Below are positions 1 to 11,114 of a DNA stretch of 64,000 nt, one piece after another. The stretch spans positions 23,450,455 through 23,514,454 of the forward strand of contig CAIIXF020000002.1 of NCBI GenBank assembly GCA_903813345.2, given 5' to 3'. Each line of letters starts with the position of its first letter. Positions within the stretch are counted from its first letter, which is position 1. Below the pieces are notes generated by a model. It did no database searches and was not told the DNA's origin. It was given only the letters and a program-made list of their open reading frames with translations. The DNA is from Owenia fusiformis. Taxonomy: Eukaryota; Annelida; Polychaeta; Sabellida; Oweniidae. Position numbers and translations under genes: made by a program.

Positions 1-300
1 TCACCAAATATCTCATCCAAGCGTGTCCCGGTTAAAGAGAAATTCGCACTTTTGTGTCTCGCAAAATGACGTGTGCGCGAGTAAATCGAATTTTACGAAG
101 GATGGGTGCGCGAGTCTAAAATATTTTTATTCACTTGAGACAATTCTGCAAGCTAAGGCAGAATACAACTCACGTGACATTTGTTTTTGTCATCTTAAAG
201 TAGTATGTTAAAGAATAGTTTGCTATTTTGTAGATGTTTCATGTATGGCACATACATGTCTACGTTTAATGACAATAAATGTTTTGAAATAGCTTGTAGG

Positions 301-515
301 GCTGTCCGGTGTGAAAGAAATGATGGTCCCCCAGGGATTATGGTCCCCTTTCTTTACGGCCCTTACTAGCCCCATGGGCTTTCAACTAAGCCCATGCTAG
401 CCCTGATTGCGTATAAGATAATGAGGGAAAGAGTTGTATTAAGGTCACCATATAAATCAATGGAGAGTAGGACCATAATTTGATAGGACATCCTACCCTG
501 TTACACCGGCATTGC
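301..515. mobile_element. Weak inverted-repeat element
   Basis: TCCGGTGTGAAAG near the left and CTGTTACACCGGC near the right are imperfect inverted ends. A second, internal hairpin around CCCATGGGCTTTC and the TTACTAGCCC/CATGCTAGCCC duplication are visible. Assignment is tentative. Confidence 0.3.
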
Positions 516-742
516 AGGTGAATTAAAATTTGAACCAAAAATTGAATTAAATTTTTGGCGGTCTCATAAAACCGGCAGCATATTCATTTATTGACATCCC
601 ATACAAGGGGGGGGGGTCAGAGTTGTTATGTGGTTACTCGGCATCCGCCACGATCAGAACCATGTAAGGAATAGTAAGGGGAAGCCCATGATACCAAGTA
701 ATATCAAATAATTATAGGAGCTTCTAACTTCTTCCGCATCCC

Positions 743-987
743 CACCCTTGGTATACGCAGCTGACAAAATGGATCGGTACGGGTCAAAAGCTGGACCGGT
801 ACGGGTTAACGGTTTTATTTGAATTTAAAACAGCTATAACTTGCTCAATATTGACTTCTTCGTTGTAATATATAAGTTGAAATATATGATCCCTCCGAAT
901 GATTTTAAGTACCCCCAAAGTTCACCCGTACAGGTCCAGCTTTTGACCCATACCGGTCCATTTCGTCAGCTGCGTATACCAAGGGTG
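743..987. mobile_element. MITE with ~60-bp inverted repeats
   Basis: CACCCTTGGTATACGCAGCT at the left is repeated in reverse complement at the right end (980s), and the inner arm AAATGG..CGGTACGGGTCAAAAGC also pairs. There is no coding capacity. Confidence 0.85.
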
Positions 988-1360
988 ATCCCACATACTT
1001 TGTTTTTACAGACTCAGAAATCAATGTTCGCTATAAATGTAGCAATATAATATGAGCTTTCGTGTACTCAGATCCTCCATTTGTAAAAAAACAATTGAAG
1101 AACAGCATAATAGAAAGTCAAATACAAAATTGATTTGCGCCCAAAATAGTTTGGGTAATGATTCCCGTCACTACCATGCATTTGTCCCCAAAGCAAGGTA
1201 TTCTGATGGGTAAAATCTTGATACCTCCCCCTCCCCTACTAAAAATGATTTGAATTTGGTTTAAAAATACTTATGTTCTTCCCAGGTATGAAGGGATACA
1301 CCCTCTAGGCCTTCGAACCTTTGAGTTCCTGGTGGACAGTGGTAGCAGGCGTACATATTA

Positions 1361-1987
1361 TTACGCGGTAAACACGATACAAAAATATGTCATATTCCGC
1401 AACGAATATGGCATACTCACTTGCGGTGTATGACAGATTCACCTGCGGTATATGGCATACACACTAACCAATGAGAACGTGATACGGAAATATGCAATTG
1501 TCAATTGCATCGATTGAACGAACAAGTAAAACGTTATAGATTATTATAATGATTACTGAATCAACAGTACTGTGTGTTGAATATATTAACTTAGCAGAAG
1601 TATCAGTCACCAATCTCGCGTAATAAACTTACTCAATCAATCCAGGATTCATATATTAGTACTCGACGCACTAACTATATCTGTAATTCAGCGTAGTTTT
1701 ACATTTAGAGTCGATTCTCGCAACCAATCAAATCAAGGCTTTCTGTATCACGTTTTCGCCTGCGGTATATGTCATATTCACCCGCGGTATATGGCATATT
1801 CCGCGAGTGAGTATGACATATTCCGCAGGTGAGTATCGGGTATTCACTGAAATCAATGTATCGCATATTCACTGCGGAATATCGCATACTCACCTGCAGA
1901 ATATGCCATATACCGCAGGTGAGTATGGCATATTCACCCGTATCACAAATACCGCGCAACCATGAATGTATGCCATATACCGCGTAA
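1361..1987. mobile_element. TIR element packed with palindromic GGTATATGGCATA units
   Basis: Ends are TTACGCGGTA and TACCGCGTAA. Both ends carry repeated modules such as CTGCGGTATATGGCATA and CATATTCACCTGCGG in both orientations (1385-1460 and 1760-1965). The middle (1470-1740) is unique AT-rich sequence. Likely a non-autonomous element with subterminal palindromes. Confidence 0.65.
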
Positions 1988-2396
1988 CACATATTTCCTG
2001 CAAAGGGAGAAAGGTATGCTTTTCATATGTTTTTAAATCACCTTGTAACAAAATCAATATTGTGTCTAGCTTGCAGAATTGTTTAAAATGAATATAAATA
2101 TGTTAGACTCGCGCACCCATCCTTCGTAAAATTCGATTTACTCGCGCACACGTCATTTTGCGAGACACAAAAGTGCGAATTTCTCTTTAACCGGGACACG
2201 CTTGGATGAGATATTTGGTGAATTAGATCGTCTTCAGACATTGATGGTACGGGACAAGTTTCACAGAGATACAAAATCTTAAAACATGTAAAAAGTGTGA
2301 TTACAAACCTCAAGCGAAAGAAAATGCGAATCACTCGCGCACACGTTATCCATGAAGTCACGTGACAGACTATACCCAGGGTGTGTATATTGTTTT

Positions 2397-2475
2397 TATA
2401 CTCGAGTGAGTATATGATATATTCACAAGTGAGCGTAGCGAACGAGTGAATATATTATATTCTCACGAGAGTATA
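2397..2475. repeat. Hairpin (about 29-bp arms)
   Basis: TATACTCGAGTGAGTATATG pairs with the TATTCTCACGAGAGTATA side across an 18-bp loop containing GTGAGCGTAGCGAACGAGTG. Confidence 0.8.
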
Positions 2476-2479
2476 AAAT

Positions 2480-4090
2480 GCACGATATACAGAATGAACC
2501 ATTATATAATTTTATTATGCCACTCTAAGTTCAATAACAGTTGATTCGAACACAATCATAACAATTAAAAACCAAAAAATATCCCATAGCCAACTCAATA
2601 ATGCTGATGTTGATCTCGAATCATTTATGACGGGGCTTGATTCTAGGAAATCATGAAAATTTTCATGATTTTTTTATTCATTAGTTCCCAGAATGCACTT
2701 CTACAGTGGTATACGCTGGAGTGTATACGGAGGAGTTGTATACGATGAAGATATACCGCTGTCCACTGTATATCGTTGTTATAGACCCATGTTATACAAC
2801 TGTAATTGGACTTAGAGTGGTATACTATAAGGAATATGCGTTCAAAAGTTTTTATATTAAAAAAGGAAAAACAAAGATTATTGAACATTTTGACCATGTT
2901 AATGTTGCAACTTTTTGCAAGATATCTAGGATTTCTGTTAATATGTGTAAACACGTATATTTATCCATTTATTGTTATAATGTATGGTCATGTAATTTCA
3001 TCTAAGTGTCCCTCTTGAAACATATGCATAAGTATATTTTGCACTTTTTTATGTACATGTTAATTTCATTCAAGACTGAATCTTATTCAGATTTTTAGCG
3101 TTATGTAAACTATTAAACCTATGCGTTACAATGGTATGTTTAATATTTTCACTATCAGCAACTGTTAGATCTCAATTGTCGGCAACTAGTTGACACATAT
3201 TCATATAAGATAAGACACGTATAATTTTATTCGAGAGTTTGTTAAGGTTGATGGATTATGTCTTATATTATGTAATGTAATCATTACATTTTGACCTGAA
3301 AGGCTTCCTTAAAGTACATGTTACTTTAACCCACATTTTTTCATGTATTATTTATCAGAGAATACATTGATAGTAACCATTCATTGACAGGTTAATCGCA
3401 AAGCTTATCTGACAAAGTTGCATTACTTTTAATACTACTTCATATAAAATGTTTGTTATTATATCTTCTGTGTCTCTGATATTTTTCGATTCGCACTTTA
3501 TTGCATTGAAGTTTTTAGATATTCATTGAAATGTTATGAAGGCAATAGTCAGTGGTGTAATCACCCCTTTGATTAAGTAACCACGAAATGTTACATCGAG
3601 TAAATGGAAAACACATGATGGAACTATTTTATTCTGGTCTCTGGTTAATCAAGTGAGTTTTTCAACACTTCTGTTTTTGCCAAATATATATACTGTAGTG
3701 TGTACAAAGGCATGGTATCTATTTTTGTATTGAATTGGGTATATCTTGGTGTAAAGACTCATACCGCTTTTGATATCTTGGTCAACTTAGGCCTGTTCTC
3801 ATCGAGGTTGAAATATACTATGGTCTTGGTGAAATCTTGGGTTTAAAATTGATCAAGCTACCAACATAACATTAAGCATCAAACCTATACATACGAAAAA
3901 CAACTGGTTATGAGACATGAGGGATACTTTTTTCAATTTGTAGTATATCAAATATATTAATCATATAATACTTTATTTTCTATAAAACTGCAAAACATTT
4001 ACATTGAGCAATACGAGTATTGAGCATCACCTTTTCAAATCCATATAGTGAAGAACGTATTACTTTTTTCAAAATCATAGCAAAAAATGT
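2480..4090. other. No gene recognised
   Basis: AT-rich sequence. Short open frames overlap on both strands at 2643-3018 but contain no family motif. A cluster of GTATAC-containing short repeats is at 2705-2800. Confidence 0.6.
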
Positions 4091-4094
4091 ATCA

Positions 4095-4440
4095 AACCAC
4101 TGGATCCTGGAGGCAGGAATCACATGCGCGTATACAACATGTATGATTCCTGCTGACAGGATTTCAGGATTCACAGTTTAAATCGTTTACAAATGACATG
4201 ATTCATATGAAAGAAAACAAATGAATCCTATCTTCAGGAATCATGCAGGATTCATACAAAAAGTAGTTTACAACTGAATCCTGCAGACAGGATGTATACA
4301 GAATTCATATGAAAGATAGTTTACAAATGAATCCAGCCTCTAAGAATCATGCAGGATTCATACAGAAGATAGTTTACAAATAATCCTGTAACCAGGATTC
4401 AAGCAGGATTTATTTAGAATATAGTTTACAAAGAATCTTG
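4095..4440. repeat. Degenerate ~60-bp tandem repeat
   Basis: About five to six units of the form CAGGATTCATA...GATAGTTTACAAATGAATCC are recognisable between 4095 and 4440, each containing inverted GGATTC/GAATCC pairs. Confidence 0.7.
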
Positions 4441-6541
4441 ATTTCAAATTTCAAAAACGAAAATACCGGAACTATTCTGGAAATGAGTGTACAAAGAATA
4501 TTATGATATATAGATCATCCTTGGACTGTAAAATGTATCTGGTCTCGAGATAACCAAATAAACCGAACCCAAAGTTACCCATATAAGATGTTCTCCGTGT
4601 TTTATTTCGAAATTCTTTAGATAATTTACACGATAAGTCCTCATAGAGGATATTAAAGAGGTAATCTTCTGGTAATAGCTTGATCACTTTTTAAATCAGC
4701 TTTATGTATTGCATGACCTCCTGTGAAATTAATCTAAGATAAATTATTAAACTCAAAGATTATATTGTAAACAATCAAAGCGCTTTTCTTATATCAGATT
4801 TCTGTATGGCATAAGGTTTCTTTTGTAGATAATAGATTATGGAAACCTATGTAAATAACCAGACGTCTTTCTATTGCCGATGAAAGATTGATGGGTCCGA
4901 CACATTTGATGTCTGAATACAAATTCCAATACAAAAAAAAGATAAATTCTGAGTTTATAAGCGCATAATACCATACATGGAAAACATAAATCAAAGATGC
5001 ACGATACACAGTTTATTAGTGTTTCACACCATATCAATGAATCATCAATTCAAACATTAGATGAGTTATTAGTTATTTTTCGAAGTATTCACACTGATTT
5101 TATAATACTAGAAAAAACGCATTTCTGTAATAAAATTATTATTCGTACATATCTCATAAGACCAGATGAGGTGCACTAAAAAAATATATGGCACGTAAAT
5201 AAAATAAATGAAATTTTACCAAGAGCAGTGGGGTGTGTATAAATTATGTGGACTACTAAACACGATCAAAGATCAATAAAGATTGGTCGGAGATGTTCTT
5301 TATGCGTGAAATCAACCAATCGGCATCAACGGTCACATATTGACTCCCTTATTCTCAAATCATCAATTTGAACATTTATTTGTCAAATCAGATCTACATG
5401 GATTGTAGTTGAAAGAAAGTGGCCTGGAAAACTTAATTAGTCTGTACCAATTTAATTTCATTTTTTCTCAATGGTAAGAATAAATGCATTGTTATCGGAT
5501 AAAAACTACTCGAAACTGTGATTCGATGATGTTACATACAGATGTGACTCTATTATTATAGTACAAGTAACATAGGTTATCAGCGGGTATGTTATATCTA
5601 TCATGAGTATGTGGATTGATGGATCCGACAGTTCTGATCAATTCCAAAAATATGTAAAAAGAAATGTTTCTGCTAGCTGTATTTTTGAAAATGACAATAA
5701 TGTTTTCAATTTTGACGTACAAGACCCTCGTCCATACGATGCAAACACCTTAGCCTCTTGTGTCATACTATAAAATATGTTTAATCCAGATTCAAGACAA
5801 TCCAAACATACATTTAATAACATAAGTGATTGAACCGAGTCTGGGGAAACGAAGTCAATGAATCTTGTTAATATAATTCACCTCACAATGTTCCCAAATG
5901 GCGATACACCATTTTGAGTCCGAATGGATCTCTTATTCGATTATCGGACAAAGGCCTTCCAATATGATCATTTACACATATACACCAGTAAAGAATTTTT
6001 AATGTTTTCTATTATGCTCTTGTATCAAAACCTCGCAGCCTCCTCCGAGGCTAGTTATGCTAATCGCGAAACAGTTGGGTAAACTATATTATATACCACT
6101 TCAGCCATATTTTTTTAGTCGACCACTAATCCTAACGTTTACGCCTGTATTCCTTTAGAACATATCCCAATTGATGTCACTTTCCTACATATCATGATAA
6201 CAGGAGATTTGTTACACTATTTCTTTCTGTTACACGGTAGCCACTAGGGATGAAGTGTTTCCTGTTCAGGCAAATTATTTTTTATCAAACTGTAATTGAA
6301 TTTGACCGTGACGTAATTTGGACATTTATCCAACATCCATTAACTAGTACGAAGTTAATTCAAATATTAGTCAATTATAGTCCATATATCGCATATATCA
6401 TTTTGTCGATCAACCACTTCAATTTTCATTGATACATATAGATATTTATCCCATACTTGGACGTGTTACAGGTACATAAAGCCGGTTTGTAAAAACTTAT
6501 ATTTTCATCAGCGGGCAGATATAGCTTTACGTCCCGCTCCG
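4441..6541. other. No gene recognised
   Basis: AT-rich. I searched for a beta-like exon 3 (SEV.M before GTAAGT) and found none. Scattered 60-76-residue frames have no recognisable content. Confidence 0.55.
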
Positions 6542-6570
6542 AGCGGGCAGATATAGTATATCTGCCCGCT
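6542..6570. repeat. Near-perfect 29-bp palindrome
   Basis: AGCGGGCAGATATA and TATATCTGCCCGCT flank a single G. Another half copy lies at about 6510-6530. Confidence 0.85.
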
Positions 6571-6868
6571 ACGTCATAATCGCCGCTCGCATATTTGTTC
6601 CTAAGTAACGTTCGCGTAATGACTGTAAACGACAATGGAGAAAACATAGACAATCGGGATCTGTTTGATGGTTTAAAAAAGGGAAGGAGCATCCACTTAA
6701 TCAATCAAAAAATTCGAGAAAATAAATGTGGGAATATTTGAGGGAACAGGAAAATCCGCCCACGGCCAAGAAAACAAAACTGGACATGAATATTCTTAAA
6801 TATTTCCACGATTGAACAATGTGAACCAGATGACCAAGATTGGTATGGGATAAACATATTATCCTATA

Positions 6869-7026
6869 GTCGGTTCAGGATATTGGGATTATCCCTTGGC
6901 CAATATAATATATTTTCCCTCTATATATCTTACTTTATCCTATGCCAAGTAGAGTTTTATGGAGATAAGTTGCTAAGATATATCCCTTATCCTGATTTTG
7001 AGGTTTCCATATCCTGAACCTCCATA
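6869..7026. mobile_element. Small hairpin MITE
   Basis: TCGGTTCAGGATATTGGGAT is matched by the reverse complement of CATATCCTGAACCTCC. Related to the next element at 7211-7349. Confidence 0.55.
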
Positions 7027-7067
7027 TATCCCGCCATATCTCCCGCTCCAGGGTAATCTTCCCGCTT

Positions 7068-7185
7068 CGAAAAAAAATTGAAAAATTGAAAAAAAGAAAA
7101 AATAGAAAAAATTGAAAAAATTGAAAAAATTTTAGAAAAATGTGAAAAAATTGAGAAAATGAAAAAAACTTGAAAGAAAATTAGA
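7068..7185. repeat. A-rich low-complexity tract
   Basis: Irregular repeats of AAAAATTG. Confidence 0.9.
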
Positions 7186-7210
7186 AACTCTACTTGTATA
7201 GTTTAAAGCA

Positions 7211-7349
7211 GTTATGTACGGTCGGTTTGGATATTGGGTTCATCCCTCGTGAGATATGCACATCTACCTTCGGTCCCTACGGTCCCTCAGGTTGATATGT
7301 ATATCTCCCTCTGGATAAACCCCATATCCAAAACCTCCCAGTACATAAC
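7211..7349. mobile_element. Small MITE with ~30-bp inverted repeats
   Basis: GTTATGTACGGTCGGTTTGG pairs with the reverse complement of CCAAAACCTCCCAGTACATA. The inner half contains GATATGCACATC/GATATGTATATC inverted pieces. Confidence 0.75.
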
Positions 7350-7825
7350 CCTTATGTATTTTGACTGTCACCTATTTGTTTTGGCGGCATACGTTATGAT
7401 GGCTCGCAGTTTCAGGGCATATGATTAACTAATGCTTATTTTCAAAAGACTTGCAAAGTACGATATCCTAAATCATAATACTCTAGTCCCATGGTTCACC
7501 AGAAGGGATCAGGAACCATTGGGAAGGTCTGTTAACAAGAGGTTTTAAGACAGATATATAGTATATATAAGACCATAATAGGTTGTTTGGCACTTCTTGT
7601 TGTGTTGATTACAATGTAAAGTTTGCAACAGTCCTAAGTGCAAACATTCCAATATACCAACAATCATGATTTATACAGTAATGTGCTCTACGGCGGTCGT
7701 ACGGTTGCCGTAGATCAAATGAGACTAAGGCATTCGTCATAATAGAGAACCGAGGAAACACCAGACTCTTAATATTAAAGATATACACACATTATGTTTG
7801 TTGAACATCTGTACTAAGTTTCACG

Positions 7826-7893
7826 AAGATTGGTCGAGTTGTGTTGAAATGGCAACACATCTTTGACGTTACTTCTGAATCACACTGTATGTG
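7826..7893 (+). mobile_element. Relic end of a mariner-related element
   Basis: CTTTGACGTTACTTCTGAATCACACTGTA closely resembles the right end of the mariner at 10197, with a related preceding stretch (ACGAAGATTGG). No matching left end was seen, so this is a solo or decayed terminus. Confidence 0.6.
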
Positions 7894-8235
7894 CAAATGT
7901 AGTCAAAGGATTTATTTAAGAACATAGAACAAACAGAATATATCATACTCTTCTTATTCGTGGGTCTCAGTGTATTCAGCCTCGTGAATTACTGAATATT
8001 ATTTATAACCTTCAAATGAATAATATGACATGATACGTCGTTAAAAACTCCTCAGGGAATTTTATAAGACTTTTATGTAGCGTGAGTTAAATCGACCGTG
8101 GAGAGTCATTAATATTAGTAGTTTAAGTCACATTTCATCTTTTTTTCGTTGGTTTGAGTATTTATTCGACCATACATCATAACGTACAAAATGGATCATT
8201 TGGGACCATGTTATACACATGGGTGGTATGACTTA

Positions 8236-10197
8236 CAGGGTGATCCAGAAGTAACGTCAAAGATGTTGTAATTTCAAAAGTATTCATCAGATCTTCATGA
8301 AATTTGGTATACATGTACCCACAACATTTCTGAGTTACCATCTCAAAGATTGGAATTCAATCATTTCATTGGTTGAAATTATGGTTGCTATAGTAACCCG
8401 ATATCGCGTAACCCGGGGCAAATTACTTAACGTGTAATGCGTAATCTCAAAATATCAACAAGATCTGAAATTGTTATATCCTCAACATTTTATTTCACAA
8501 CAATATAAATCATACTATTGCACAGTTACTAATAATAGTTCATTCTACATAATTGCCACCATTTGCAACACATTTCTCATGTCTGGATACCCATTCCTTG
8601 AACACAGAATTAAATCCATTAGAACTCATTCCTTGTAGGGCTAGTACTACGGCATTTTTCAATTCCTCACAGGATTGAAAATTATTTCCACTAAGGTTTC
8701 TTTTTAGTTCCCCATACAAATAAAAGTCACTGGGGGCAAGATCAGGTGAATAAGGGGCATGTTCAAGTTGTTGAAATCCAAGTGTTTGGACTGTGTTGCT
8801 GGTCAGGATTGCAGTGTGCGTAGGGGCATTGTCCCAATGCAAGATAAACTGCTGCAGATGTCCGGGACGCTTTTTCCTCAGGGAACGTTGAAGATCACGC
8901 TTCAGAACCTGAAAAACAAATGTTTAATGGTTGTTAAACCAGTTGTTTCATTGATTGGATTTGGATTTGAATCATGGCCATGGAGTTATAATTATATTGA
9001 CAGTGAACAACATTTAAATACTTTAATTTAAAAATAAAATTCACAGTATGATGTATTATTAGAACAAATGATATCTTACCTTTGCAATGTAAACGGCATT
9101 AATTCTCTGGCCAATGGGAACAAAATGGGTTAACACCATTCCTCTAATGTCAAAGAATGTCACAACCATTTGTTTCTTTTGTGGAATTCCTGGTACTATT
9201 TTAGGCTTGGTTGGTGTTGGGGAGTTGTCATGTTTCCACGATGAACTTTGTTGCGTGGTCTCTGGGATGTAGAATGATAGCAATGATTCGTCACTCGTAA
9301 TGATCTTGTTAAGAAAGTCATCTCCATCTCTCCGATATTTTGCAAGAAAGTCCCTTGAAGCCTTAACACGCCGGTCTTTCTGCTCCTGTGTCAAGTCATG
9401 CGGCACCCATTTAGCAGACACCTTCTTTAACAAACAGTTCTTTGTCAGTATCCGTTGCACAGTCCCATAGCTCAGATCGTGTTTTTCAGCCAATTCTCTG
9501 ATAGAAATTTGCCTATTGTCCATAACATCAGCTTCAATTGCTTTGATGGTTTGATCATCGAATGACGACACTGGCCTGCCTCCTCGCTGCTTGTCTACCA
9601 CTTCATCATATCCACTGGAATACTTGTTAAACCACCTGTAAATGTTTCTCTCAGCAATGGCAGCTTTACCATATGCCTTCTTTATCTGTCTTATAGTCTC
9701 TTTTACACCTTTCCCCAACTTTACACAGAACTTAATGTTTGTTCTTTGCTCTATTTTACTCTAACTTGGCGCCATCTTGAATTGGGTGGGTTAGTGTCCT
9801 TGGTCATGTTAGTATTTGTCATGGATGATGGAAGCAATTCAAAGAAATTGAAAGCTTTTTATGAATGCCTATTGTGACATCACAACTATTACATATTTGT
9901 TACCATGGCAACAAATATAAAAATCATAGAAAACAAACAATGAACATTTTCAAATGTTACTGACTTTTTAAATTAGAGAAATTCACAAAAACGTTATGGT
10001 TTCTCTTCAATTTGCCCCGGGTTACGCGATATCGGGTTACTATAGCAACCATAATTTCAACCAATGAAATGATTGAATTCCAATCTTTGAGATGGTAACT
10101 CAGAAATGTTGTGGGTACATGTATACCAAATTTCATGAAGATCTGATGAATACTTTTGAAATTACAATGTCTTTGACGTTACTTCTGGATCACCCTG
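8236..10197 (-). mobile_element. mariner-family transposon with 189-bp terminal inverted repeats
   Basis: Ends CAGGGTGATCCAGAAGTAAC in inverted orientation, flanked by TA on both sides (8234-8235, 10198-10199). The inverted repeats span 8236-8424 and 10009-10197 and differ at only about two bases, so insertion is recent. It carries a DD34D transposase on the minus strand. Length 1962 bp is greater than a typical 1.3-kb mariner because of the long terminal repeats and a transposase intron. It lies upstream of the first recognised exon of the beta-like gene, possibly within one of its introns. Confidence 0.93.
8540..9775 (-). pseudogene. mariner DD34D transposase, near-intact, early stop codon
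   Basis: Cut-and-paste transposase. Exon 1 runs 9775-9080 and exon 2 8908-8540, about 354 codons, the usual mariner size. An N-terminal paired-like helix-turn-helix region is recognisable (EQRTNIKFCVKLGKG, then IYRWFNKYSSG and DNRQISIRELAEKHDLS). Catalytic Asp residues are in ITSDES, HWDNAPTHT and LAPSDFYLYG, with 34 residues between the last two. The frame is broken across 9079-8909 by a 171-bp segment with GTAAGA and TTTTTCAG ends, best read as an intron. The plausible ATG (9775-9773, MAPS) is followed by TAG at 9763-9761, so the copy appears inactivated unless translation starts elsewhere or the stop is a sequencing error. Confidence 0.88.
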
Positions 10198-10199
10198 TA

Positions 10200-10640
10200 C
10201 CTAGAAAATTCTACTATCTAATTACTTTAAAATAATGTAATTATAACTTTAACATCATTACATTGTTTTATGATTTATGATCTCTTTAGAATTTTATTTT
10301 GCAAGGACACTACTCAGACATGAATGTAATGCATCCGTAATATTAAGACTAATTTATTGATGTTTACGTGTTTTGATTACGTCGTAATCAATAAATGGGG
10401 ATAACAAAAATTTATAGTGACCTATTTAGTAAAGTAGTTTTCAGCCAAGGTCGAGCCCTGCCAAGGAGTCCATTCTGATATCACATCTTTCTGTTTCCAA
10501 TTATCTGAAGTAGAAAAGAACTCAGACACCACTTCTCGTGATGCATGGGATCAAGCTTATCTTCAACTCAATCATCATTTGTTTTTAATATCTACACAAA
10601 ATCACATGCACAATGTGTAAAAATTATTATTTGTCATTTT
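10200..10640. other. Spacer between mariner and exon-4 array
   Basis: No feature recognised. Presumed intron of the beta-like gene. Confidence 0.5.
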
Positions 10641-10643
10641 TAG

Positions 10644-10904
10644 AACTACACAATCATAATGTTACAACTCAATAATTTAGGACTACACAATCACAATTTT
10701 CAAACATCAACATTTATTTACTTATCTTTCAGGACTACATAATCACAATTTTCAGACATCAATATTTGTTTTCTTTTTTTAAGGACTACATAATCACAAT
10801 TTTCAGACATCAACATTTATTTACTTATCTTTCAGGACTACATAATCACAATTTTCAGACATCAATATTTGTTTTATTTTCTTTCAGGACTACACAATCA
10901 CAAT
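10644..10904 (+). repeat. Tandem array of the exon-4 acceptor junction (beta-like gene)
   Basis: Copies of the exon-4 start GACTACA.AATCACAAT occur at 10681, 10733, 10784 and 10836, then in the true exon at 10888 (spacing 52, 51, 52, 52). A degenerate copy is at 10644. Three of the four close copies are preceded by (T)TTAG or CTTTCAG; the one at 10784 is preceded by TTTAAG. The unit is about 22 bases of intron 3' end plus about 30 bases aligned to the exon, with clear identity over the first 17 exon bases (16 of 17) and weaker identity after. Copies alternate in type, giving a 104-bp higher-order period. Confidence 0.9.
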
Positions 10905-11114
10905 GTACCTCAATCAGTATTGGAGGGATGAACGCCTCCAGTTCTCAGACAAATCAGATACAGACTACATGACCCTAACAGGGGATTTTGCTGAAAAAAT
11001 ATGGGTGCCAGATACATTCTTTGCAAATGATAAACATTCTTTTTTACATGACGTCACAGAGAAAAATAAAATGGTGCGGCTTTATGGTAACGGAAGCATA
11101 GCATATGGAATGAG
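10888..11114 (+). CDS. GABRB-like: GABRB-like exon 4 (loop A region)
   Basis: 227 bp, phase 0 in, two bases of a split codon out. It starts after CTTTCAG with Asp-Tyr-Thr-Ile-Thr-Met and ends ATGAG before GTTAGT. It encodes the start of the conserved ligand-binding core, including YWRDERLQF and the WVPDTFF loop A motif. It is six bases longer than the 221-bp exon of the paralogue at 50871-51091, the difference lying in the variable loop between them. Its 3' splice site is the last of a tandem series of near copies just upstream. Confidence 0.93.

Larger units (their letters stand above)
1..2221. mobile_element. Inverted-repeat element or fold-back, left part cut by window edge
   Basis: Bases 1-158 are a near-perfect reverse complement of 2064-2221 (TCACCAAATATCTCATCC pairs with GGATGAGATATTTGGTGA). 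The right arm's sequence continues past 2221, so the left arm probably extends outside the window. About 1.9 kb separates the arms and includes other repeats. The identical short frames in both arms are only the repeat read twice. Confidence 0.75.

Noticed and set aside
1-10640. Search for beta-like exons 1-3
   Set aside because: No stretch ending SEV.M before a GTAAGT-type donor and no convincing signal peptide was found; they probably lie left of the window.
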